Shown here: one piece after another, positions 9,318 through 14,943 of the stretch
Numbering within the stretch: position 1 is the stretch's first letter
Layout: the number at the start of each line of letters is the position of its first letter
Assembly: GCA_019348095.1 (NCBI GenBank)
Contig: JAHWKC010000012.1
Location: 1 to 16,209 of the forward strand
Direction of reading: 5' to 3'
Length of the DNA stretch: 16,209 bases
Source: Pseudomonadota bacterium
Lineage (GTDB): Bacteria > Pseudomonadota > Gammaproteobacteria > Xanthomonadales > Xanthomonadaceae
Notes under the pieces: model-generated
What the model was told of the DNA's origin: nothing
The model's database searches: none
The model's input: the letters and a program-made list of their open reading frames with translations, nothing else
Translations under genes and position numbers: made by a program

Positions 9318-10322
9318 ATGCACGACCTCAACGACCTCTACTACTTCGCGATGGTGGTGGACCATTCCGGCTTCGCCGCGGCCGAGCGCGCGCTGGGCAT
9401 TCCCAAATCGCGCCTGAGTCGCCGCATCACCCAGCTCGAGACCGACCTGGGCGTGCGCCTGCTGCAGCGCTCCACCCGCCGGTTCGCGGTGACCGATGTC
9501 GGCCAGAGCGTCTATCGGCACGCCCAGTCGATGCTGGCCGAGGCGCAGGCCGCGCACGAGGTGGTCGACCGCCTCAGCGCCGAGCCGCGCGGGGTGATCC
9601 GCGTCAGCGTGCCGGTCGGCATGGCCCAGCAGCAGATGCCCAAGCTGCTGCCGGAGTTCCTGGCCCGCTACCCGCAGGTGCGGGTGCAACTGCATGTCGG
9701 CAATCGCCGGGTTGACGTCATCAACGAAGGCATCGATGTCGCGCTGCGCGTCCGCTCAAAGCTCGATGACGATGGCAGCCTGGTGATGCGCAACTTCGGC
9801 CAGATCCAGGAGCTGCTGGTCGCCAGCCCCGATTACCTGCGCAAGCAGGGACGTCCGCGCGATCCGGACGAACTGGTCGAGCACGTCACCCTCAGCATGG
9901 GCGAGGACGACGCCCGCCAGCGCTGGGAGCTGCACGGCCCCGACGGCGAAGTGAAGCGGATCGATCACAAGCCGCGCGTCATGGGCTTCGATTTCCCGAT
10001 GCTGATGGCGCTGGCGCAGCAGGGCGTGGGCATCACCCTGCTGCCGGAGACGATCTGTTCCGAAGCGGTGCGTCGCGGCGACCTGGAGGTCGTGCTGCCG
10101 GAATGGCGGCTGCCGCAGGGCATCTTCCACGCCGTGTTCGCCTCGCGCCGCGGCATGCTGCCGGCGGTGCGGGTGTTCATCGACTTCCTCGCCGAAAAGG
10201 CGCCTGCACTGGTCGAAGCGGCGCGGCTGCAATGCGCCGATATCAAGGGGAAGCCCTGCTCGGAGCACGAGCTGAGGTCGTTCCGGCAGGCCGCCAATCC
10301 CGCCGCGACCATGCGAGAATGA
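9318..10322 (+). CDS. LysR-family transcriptional regulator
   Basis: This 334-residue protein is a LysR-type regulator. The winged helix-turn-helix spans about 3-61 (DLYYFAMVVDHSGFAAAERA, then IPKSRLSRRITQLE and LLQRSTRRFAVTDVG). A linker helix and the periplasmic-binding-like effector domain follow from about 88 (GVIRVSVPVGMAQQQMPKLL) to 300. It is of the type often found beside quinone reductase, azoreductase or pirin genes, which it usually activates or represses in response to electrophiles or quinones. The tail after residue 300 (to AANPAATMRE) is longer than usual and probably unstructured. Its gene is divergent from azoR with 117 bases between starts, so control of azoR and of itself is the natural inference. 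No strong ribosome binding site precedes the ATG. The effector is unknown. Confidence 0.92.
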   Translation: MHDLNDLYYFAMVVDHSGFAAAERALGIPKSRLSRRITQLETDLGVRLLQRSTRRFAVTDVGQSVYRHAQSMLAEAQAAHEVVDRLSAEPRGVIRVSVPVGMAQQQMPKLLPEFLARYPQVRVQLHVGNRRVDVINEGIDVALRVRSKLDDDGSLVMRNFGQIQELLVASPDYLRKQGRPRDPDELVEHVTLSMGEDDARQRWELHGPDGEVKRIDHKPRVMGFDFPMLMALAQQGVGITLLPETICSEAVRRGDLEVVLPEWRLPQGIFHAVFASRRGMLPAVRVFIDFLAEKAPALVEAARLQCADIKGKPCSEHELRSFRQAANPAATMRE

Positions 10323-10327
10323 CGCCC

Positions 10328-10354
10328 CGCGCCGGTCGGACGCGCACCGGCGCG
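10328..10354 (+). terminator. GC-rich hairpin after the LysR gene
   Basis: CGCGCCGGT (10328-10336) pairs perfectly with ACCGGCGCG (10346-10354) around a nine-base loop, six bases after the LysR stop and just before the tRNA gene. There is no T-run after it, so it may stabilise the 3' end or slow polymerase rather than be a classical intrinsic terminator. Confidence 0.4.
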
Positions 10355-10370
10355 ACGCGCCAAGCACATC

Positions 10371-10460
10371 GGAGAGATGGCCGAGTGGTTTAAGGCAGCG
10401 GTCTTGAAAACCGCCGATGGGTCAAACCATCCGTGGGTTCGAATCCCACCCTCTCCGCCA
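10371..10460 (+). tRNA. tRNA-Ser (anticodon UGA)
   Basis: The 90-base gene starts with GGAGAGATGGCCGAGTGG and ends with CTCTCCGCCA, so the CCA end is encoded. The anticodon stem GCGGT/ACCGC holds the loop CTTGAAA, giving anticodon TGA, which reads UCA and related serine codons. A long variable arm (GATGGG-TCAA-ACCATC) marks it as a class II tRNA, as expected for serine. The T arm is GTGGG-TTCGAAT-CCCAC. A clear terminator follows 11 bases later. No integrase or att duplication is visible, although tRNA-Ser genes are common integration sites. Confidence 0.97.
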
Positions 10461-10471
10461 ACGCATCAAGC

Positions 10472-10495
10472 AAAACCCGCATTCGTGCGGGTTTT
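10472..10495 (+). terminator. Intrinsic terminator of tRNA-Ser
   Basis: AAAACCCGCA (10472-10481) and TGCGGGTTTT (10486-10495) form a perfect ten-base stem capped by a TTCG tetraloop, with T residues at the 3' foot. It lies 11 bases after the encoded CCA and would end the tRNA transcript. The A-rich 5' foot also allows termination from the other strand. Confidence 0.9.
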
Positions 10496-10741
10496 CGCGT
10501 TGTGGCCCCGGGCGAGCGTGGCGTGCAGGCGGCATGAGGCGCTGCAGTGTCTTCTGCGCGACAGCGAACACCTCGGCAACACAGCCATCGCCCGCCGCTA
10601 ACAGCGGAGCTGTTCGAATCAGCCCTTCGGCTCCCGGCCGGATTCGCGGCGGCGTGCTGATCGCACCACATCTTTCCGCCCGAGCACTCGCGCCGCGCAA
10701 CGTTCGAGCGTCGCTCACCCCTCTCTTACCGAAGGAAGATC

Positions 10742-11350
10742 ATGAGCAAAGTCCTGGTTCTCTACTATTCGTCCTACGGCCACGTCGAAAAGATGGCCGA
10801 AGCGGTGGCCGAAGGAGCGCGCGAGGCGGGTGCCGAGGTCGACATCCGGCGCGTGCCGGAACTGGTGCCCGAGGAGGTGGCGCGGTCCTCGGGCTACAAG
10901 CTTGACCAGCCGGCGGCGATCGCGAAGGTCGACGAGCTGCCCGGCTACGACGCCATCCTCATTGGGGTCGGCACCCGCTACGGCCGCATGGCTTCGCAGA
11001 TGGCCAATTTCCTCGACCAGACCGGCGGGCTGTGGGCATCGGGTGCTTTGAACGGCAAGGTCGGCTCGGCCTTCAGCTCCACCGCCACCCAGCACGGCGG
11101 CCAGGAAACTACGCTGATGGCCATCCACACCAATCTTTTGCACCTGGGCATGGTATGCGTGGGGCTGCCTTACAGCTTCCAGGGACAGATGACCCTGGAG
11201 GAGATCACCGGTGGCAGCCCCTACGGCGCGACCACCATCGCCGGCGGCGACGGCTCACGCCAGCCGAGCGCGAATGAACTCGATGGCGCCCGTTTCCAGG
11301 GGCGGCATGTGGCGCAGATCGCCAACCGGCTTGTTTCCGGACAGCCGTAG
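10742..11350 (+). CDS. wrbA: NAD(P)H:quinone oxidoreductase, WrbA type
   Basis: This 202-residue flavodoxin-like protein matches WrbA, an FMN enzyme that reduces quinones with NADH or NADPH by two electrons and is usually tetrameric. The N-terminal FMN loop is [19 protein letters not shown] (4-22). [20 protein letters not shown] (71-90) holds the second flavin contact; it reads GTRYG where many members have PTRFG. The [14 protein letters not shown] segment (112-125) is a strong WrbA signature. GLPYSFQGQ and [20 protein letters not shown] complete the family pattern. The start has an excellent ribosome binding site (GAAGGAAG). The 280-base gap upstream contains only the tRNA terminator and otherwise unremarkable sequence. 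A hydrolase-OsmC fusion gene follows 178 bases later on the same strand. Role in oxidative or stationary-phase stress is inferred from the family. Confidence 0.95.
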   Translation: MSKVLVLYYSSYGHVEKMAEAVAEGAREAGAEVDIRRVPELVPEEVARSSGYKLDQPAAIAKVDELPGYDAILIGVGTRYGRMASQMANFLDQTGGLWASGALNGKVGSAFSSTATQHGGQETTLMAIHTNLLHLGMVCVGLPYSFQGQMTLEEITGGSPYGATTIAGGDGSRQPSANELDGARFQGRHVAQIANRLVSGQP

Positions 11351-11528
11351 CCCCGGTCGTGCGGCTGCGGCGCGGCGAGTGTTCTGCAGCGCGAGTGGCG
11401 AAGCGCGGCGCGCGCCGCCCTGATTGTTCGGCAACAACGCGCCGCCCGCAGGCACGGAAATGCTTCCCCAGCGGAGGTGAGCGTCGCTCTTGACGTGGCC
11501 GTTGCCGGCTCGAGGGCACCATTGGCCA

Positions 11529-12809
11529 ATGCGCAGCGAGAATTTCGAATTCACCGGCGAGAACGGGCAGCGGCTTTCCGGCCAGCTCGATCTTCCTGAA
11601 GGTCCGGTCACCGCCTACGCGCTGTTCGCGCATTGCTTCACTTGCACCAAGGCCTCCGTCGCCGCGGTCCGGGTAGGCAGGGCCCTTGCCGCCGAGGGCT
11701 ATGGGGTGCTGCGCTTCGACTTCACCGGACTTGGGCAGAGCGGCGGCGATTTCGCCGATAGCAGTTTCAGCGGCAGCGTGGGCGACATCGTGGCTGCGGC
11801 CAGCGCCATGGAGCAGGCTGGACGCGAGGTGCGGTTGCTGATCGGACACAGCCTGGGCGGGTCTGCGGTACTCGCGGCCGCCGAACAGCTTCCTCAAGCT
11901 GCGGCGTTCGCCACCATCGCGGCGCCGTTTGATGTGGAGCACGTGACCCGCCTGTTCGGCGACAGCCTGCAGGAGATATCGAGCGCCGGTGAGGCCGAAG
12001 TGCAGCTGGGCGGACGGCCTTTCATGATCCGCCGCGCGTTTCTCGATGACCTGGCGTCCCACGACCAGGGCGAACGCATCGCGGCATTGCGGCGGCCGAT
12101 TCTCGTTCTCCATGCGCCACTCGATGGCATCGTCGGCATCGACAATGCCACCTCGATCTTCAGCGCCGCCCGGCACCCTAAAAGCTTCGTCTCGCTGGAC
12201 CGTGCCGACCACCTGCTCACCGACAAGCGCGATGCCGCCTACGTGGCCGAGGTCATCGCCGCCTGGTCATCGCGCTACCTTGGACGGGAAGCGCCGCTGC
12301 GCAGTGAAGCGCAGCCCGGCGAGGTGGTGGTGGAGGAGACCGGCGAGGGTGCGTTCCAGGTCGAGGTGCATGCCGGAGGCGCGCATTTCCTAACCGACGA
12401 GCCGGTCGAGGTGGGCGGGCTCGGCTCCGGTCCAACGCCCTACGATCTGCTGGGTGCCGGCCTGGGCGCGTGCACCGCCATGACGCTCCGGCTGTACGCA
12501 CGCGGCAAGGGGCTGAAGCTCGACCCGGTCAAGGTCAGCGTCGGACACAGCCGCCGCAATGACCGGCAGCCAGCCGACAGCTTCATCCGCACGATCCACC
12601 TGCAAGGCGAGCTGACCGGCCAGCAGAGGCAGCGGCTGATCGAAATAGCCCAGCGCTGCCCGGTGCATCGCACGCTCGAGCGCGGGGCGGATATCCAGAC
12701 CGGCAGCGGCGAAGAGGCAGCAACAGGTATCGCCGAAAAGCCGACGCAACATGCGCACGACATGGAGCGGACTGCAACCGAAGACCACGCATCAGGCGCC
12801 GAGCGATGA
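11529..12809 (+). CDS. Bifunctional alpha/beta hydrolase-OsmC family protein
   Basis: This 426-residue protein fuses two domains. Residues 1-255 are an alpha/beta hydrolase with the nucleophile elbow GHSLGGS (Ser108), an acid in HAPLDGIV (Asp199) and a histidine in DRADHLL (His228), a plausible catalytic triad. Residues about 265-395 are an OsmC/Ohr domain with GSGPTPYDLLGAGLGACTAM (Cys315) and RCPVHRTLE (Cys377), the two cysteines that reduce organic hydroperoxides. The fused form is a known family in proteobacteria; the hydrolase substrate is not known, and a peroxidised ester is only a guess. The last 30 residues are low complexity. Start at 11529 begins where the hydrolase fold does; GAGGG lies 12 bases upstream, and a TTG at 11490 is the alternative. 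It ends seven bases before the convergent peptidase gene stop. Shared expression with wrbA is possible but not shown. Confidence 0.92.
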   Translation: MRSENFEFTGENGQRLSGQLDLPEGPVTAYALFAHCFTCTKASVAAVRVGRALAAEGYGVLRFDFTGLGQSGGDFADSSFSGSVGDIVAAASAMEQAGREVRLLIGHSLGGSAVLAAAEQLPQAAAFATIAAPFDVEHVTRLFGDSLQEISSAGEAEVQLGGRPFMIRRAFLDDLASHDQGERIAALRRPILVLHAPLDGIVGIDNATSIFSAARHPKSFVSLDRADHLLTDKRDAAYVAEVIAAWSSRYLGREAPLRSEAQPGEVVVEETGEGAFQVEVHAGGAHFLTDEPVEVGGLGSGPTPYDLLGAGLGACTAMTLRLYARGKGLKLDPVKVSVGHSRRNDRQPADSFIRTIHLQGELTGQQRQRLIEIAQRCPVHRTLERGADIQTGSGEEAATGIAEKPTQHAHDMERTATEDHASGAER

Positions 12810-12816
12810 GCAGCCT

Positions 12817-13764
12817 TCAGGGCACCGCCGCGTCCGCAGCACCGGCGAGCCCGCCATCCCACTGCCGCAGGGCTGCCTCGATGGCATCGACGGCGAGCGC
12901 GGTGGCTGCCGGATCGATCTCGGCCACGGTGTCGCGCTCGTTGTGGATCACCTGCATCAGCTTGGGCATCGGCGCCGGCGGGTTGCCGGCATAGGCATCC
13001 AGGATCGGTGCGATCTCTTGCGCATCGACCAGCGCAAACGACACCGCTGGCAAGTCGGCCTGGAGGAACGGCCGGTAGTCGCTCGGCGGGTAACGACCGC
13101 CGGCTCTCAACCCCAAGGCGCGGATCTGCGTGGCTTCGCGCACGGCGGCGAGCAATGGATGATCGGCGTCCGGAGCCATCATCCACAAGGTGTCACCCCA
13201 GCCGAGCACATCGAAATTGACGTATAGCGCGGGGGCTTCACCGCGGTTGTCGAGATAGGCTTGCGCGCCGAGCAGGCCCTTTTCCTCCAGGTCCCAGAAG
13301 GCAAGGGCAACGCGGTGGTGGGCCAGTGGCTGCTGCTTCAAGCGCCGTGCCAGCGCGAGCACGGTGGCGCTGCCGGAGGCGTTGTCGGTCGCGCCGCGCC
13401 CGACGTCGACCCGATCCGAATGCGCGCCGAGCAACAACAGCGGCGCTTCGGCGCTGCCGGAAACACCGGCCAGAATGTTCTCGCCGGCCTCGCCGGAGAC
13501 GGTGAAGTGCTGATTGCGCCACTGCAGGCCCAGCGCGTCCAGCCGCGCGCGGATGACCTCGCGGCGGCCGGCGTTACCGTCGGCTGCGGCCATCGCAACG
13601 ACATCGGCCATCCAGCTGTCGGCGCCACGGGCTAGGACGGGCGGGGTGTCGGCCTGCGTGCTGTCGGACCGGCCCGGCTGCGGCGCCTCCGAGCAGGCCG
13701 CGAGCAGGCAGACGAGCAGTGCGCCCAGGCCGCTGCGAAGCGGATGCGGAAACGGTGCGCGCAT
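12817..13764 (-). CDS. M28-family zinc aminopeptidase, lipoprotein
   Basis: This 315-residue protein has a lipoprotein signal (RSGLGALLVCLLAAC, lipid Cys24) followed by a short Ser/Asp-rich linker and an M28 peptidase domain. The expected two-zinc ligands are visible: His115 and Asp117 in GAHSDRVD, bridging Asp127 in GATDNASGS, Glu160/Glu161 in FWDLEEKGLLGA, Asp185 in VNFDVLGWGD and His274 in MQVIHNERDT. Such enzymes release N-terminal residues from peptides. The residue after Cys24 is Ser, which points to outer membrane sorting, so it probably works in the periplasm on imported or degraded peptides. The ATG at 13764 has a strong GGAGG site upstream; a longer in-frame start at 13893 would hide the signal. 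The gene converges on the OsmC fusion gene and is divergent from the response regulator. The exact specificity is unknown. Confidence 0.92.
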   Translation of the reverse strand: MRAPFPHPLRSGLGALLVCLLAACSEAPQPGRSDSTQADTPPVLARGADSWMADVVAMAAADGNAGRREVIRARLDALGLQWRNQHFTVSGEAGENILAGVSGSAEAPLLLLGAHSDRVDVGRGATDNASGSATVLALARRLKQQPLAHHRVALAFWDLEEKGLLGAQAYLDNRGEAPALYVNFDVLGWGDTLWMMAPDADHPLLAAVREATQIRALGLRAGGRYPPSDYRPFLQADLPAVSFALVDAQEIAPILDAYAGNPPAPMPKLMQVIHNERDTVAEIDPAATALAVDAIEAALRQWDGGLAGAADAAVP

Positions 13765-13886
13765 GGAACCTCCGGTAAAGATGCCGAAGTGTGCCTCAAG
13801 GCTGCCGGCGCCACAGCGGCCAAGTTGCGCGGGGGCAGGGTGGCCGGTAGCCTCCGCCGCTGGAGCTTGACCATCAGGGATACGAG

Positions 13887-14534
13887 ATGACAATCCGCGT
13901 TTTCATCATCGACGACCACGCGCTGGTACGCACCGGCATGCGCATGATCCTCTCGGCGCAGCCCGATATCGAAGTGATCGGCGATGCCGAGAGTGGCGAG
14001 CAGGCCTTGCCGCGGATTCGTGCACTCAAGCCTGATGTCGTGCTGTGCGACCTGCACCTGCCCGGCGTGAGTGGGCTGGAAATCACCGAGCGCATCGTCA
14101 AGGGCGACCACGGCACCCGCGTGATCATCGTCTCGGTGCTGGAGGACGGCCCGCTGCCCAAGCGCCTGCTGGAAGCCGGCGCCTCCGGTTATGTCGGCAA
14201 GGGCGGGGACGCCAACGAATTGCTGCGCGCGGTGCATGAGGTGGCGCGCGGCAAGCGGTATCTCGCCAGTGGCGTTGCGCAGAACCTGGCGCTGTACCGC
14301 GTCGACGGTGACGGCTCGCCGTTCGACGCGCTGTCGCCGCGGGAGCTGGAGATCGCGTTGCTGCTGGTGCAGGGCCTGCGGCAGGAAGAGATGGCCCGCC
14401 GCCTGAGCTTGAGCGCGAAGACGATCAACACGCACAAGACGCGCTTGTTCGAGAAGCTCGAGATCCGCGACACCATCGCCCTGGCGCGGCTGGCCGGGCA
14501 GTACGGGCTGATCGAGCCGGCGCACGCCTTTTAG
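13887..14534 (+). CDS. gacA: NarL/FixJ-type response regulator, GacA/UvrY-like
   Basis: This 215-residue protein has a receiver domain (about 2-118) and a LuxR-type helix-turn-helix (about 147-210). Acidic residues Asp9/Asp10, phosphorylation site Asp55 in VVLCDLHLPG, Ser83 and Lys105 in GYVGKGG are all present. The linker and C-terminus recall GacA/UvrY: AQNLAL, SPFDALSPRELEIALLL, SLSAKTINTHKTRLFEKLEI and the LARLAGQYGLIEP end. GacA proteins are activated by the GacS/BarA sensor kinase and switch on small RNAs that sequester CsrA/RsmA. No sensor kinase is nearby, as usual for GacA. The usual downstream partner uvrC is absent; a repeat region and a leftward gene follow. AGGGA lies seven bases upstream of the ATG. 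If not true GacA, it is a close paralogue within the same regulator group. Confidence 0.85.
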   Translation: MTIRVFIIDDHALVRTGMRMILSAQPDIEVIGDAESGEQALPRIRALKPDVVLCDLHLPGVSGLEITERIVKGDHGTRVIIVSVLEDGPLPKRLLEAGASGYVGKGGDANELLRAVHEVARGKRYLASGVAQNLALYRVDGDGSPFDALSPRELEIALLLVQGLRQEEMARRLSLSAKTINTHKTRLFEKLEIRDTIALARLAGQYGLIEPAHAF

Positions 14535-14556
14535 CCGGGTGGGTTGCCGCCGGTCT

Positions 14557-14607
14557 GTAGGAGCGCCGAGGCCATGCGCAGCCACCGCGCCCATGGGGCG
14601 CTCCTAC
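14557..14607. repeat. GTAG-type REP pair, left arm degenerate
   Basis: GTAGGAGCGCC (14557-14567) pairs with GGCGCTCCTAC (14597-14607). The right half (14586-14607) is a 22-base exact copy of the arm found after serS at 8587-8608. The left half keeps only the outer 11 bases and then diverges, so this is a partly decayed pair. Confidence 0.75.
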
Positions 14608-14638
14608 CGGGCGGGCGTCATTCGCTTGGACGGGGTTT

Positions 14639-14717
14639 GTAGGAGCGGGCTATGCCAGCGACCGTGTAGCTTTTGCCTGATCTGACCGAAGAGCTCGCGC
14701 CCATGGGGCGCTCCTAC
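14639..14717. repeat. GTAG-type REP pair, second copy
   Basis: GTAGGAGCG (14639-14647) pairs with CGCTCCTAC (14709-14717). The right half (14695-14717) is a 23-base exact copy of the arm after serS. The left half continues as a different, imperfect unit (GGGCTATGCC), so two subfamilies appear to be joined head to head. Confidence 0.75.
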
Positions 14718-14724
14718 GGGATAT

Positions 14725-14797
14725 GTAGAGCGGAGCTTGCTCCGCTGCACGGCAGCACATCGTCCGGCGAGTCGCAGCCGAGCAAGCTCGGCTCTAC
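14725..14797. repeat. SMAG-like GTAGAGC repeat pair with compensatory changes
   Basis: Arms 14725-14748 and 14774-14797 match at 22 of 24 positions as an inverted repeat. Each arm starts with GTAGAGC on its own strand and contains a hairpin (GCGGAGC/GCTCCGC in the left, CCGAGC/GCTCGG in the right). The two mismatches between arms are at partners within these small hairpins, so both hairpins stay paired. This resembles the GTAG-headed SMAG repeats of Stenotrophomonas. Confidence 0.8.
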
Positions 14798-14848
14798 GGG
14801 TCGGCGCAACGTCGGAGCGGGCGGACATTTCTTCGAGGAACAACAAAA

Positions 14849-14879
14849 AAGGCAGCCTGCGCATGACGCAAGCTGCCTT
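14849..14879 (-). terminator. Intrinsic terminator of the rne-like gene
   Basis: AAGGCAGC (14849-14856) pairs with GCTGCCTT (14872-14879), and TGCG/CGCA extends the stem inside around a CATGA loop. On the minus strand it is followed by a run of six Ts (14850 down to 14845), the classical form, about 65 bases after the rne-like stop. On the plus strand the tail TTTCCTTCTT is weaker but may also stop transcription from the gacA side. Confidence 0.85.
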
Positions 14880-14943
14880 TCCTTCTTCGTTTTCTTACTT
14901 CCTTCCTAACTTCCTGGCTTCCGGTGGCCCGGCTGCCGCGTGC

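Larger units (their letters stand above)
14535..14848. other. Repeat-rich intergenic region between the gacA-like gene and the rne-like gene
   Basis: About 400 bases separate the two convergent genes. I find no protein gene. The stretch is filled by three successive GTAG-type repeat pairs and then a terminator, each listed separately. The short frames that cross it read through repeat arms and lack family features. Confidence 0.75.

Noticed and set aside
10371..10460. tRNA-Ser as an integration site for a mobile island
   Set aside because: The following genes (wrbA, OsmC fusion, M28 peptidase, regulator) look chromosomal, and no integrase or direct repeat of the tRNA end is seen.
10608..10624. 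T-arm-like motif (TTCGAAT flanked by AGCTG/CAGCC) that might be a tRNA remnant or attachment site
   Set aside because: Only four of five stem pairs form, the rest of a tRNA is missing, it is not a copy of the nearby tRNA-Ser 3' end, and there is no integrase.
11490..11495. TTGACG as a -35 box for the hydrolase-OsmC gene
   Set aside because: No acceptable -10 sequence is found at the right distance.
14535..14943. CRISPR array in the repeat-rich gap
   Set aside because: The repeats are inverted pairs with GTAG heads and uneven spacing, not regularly spaced direct repeats, and no cas genes are nearby.
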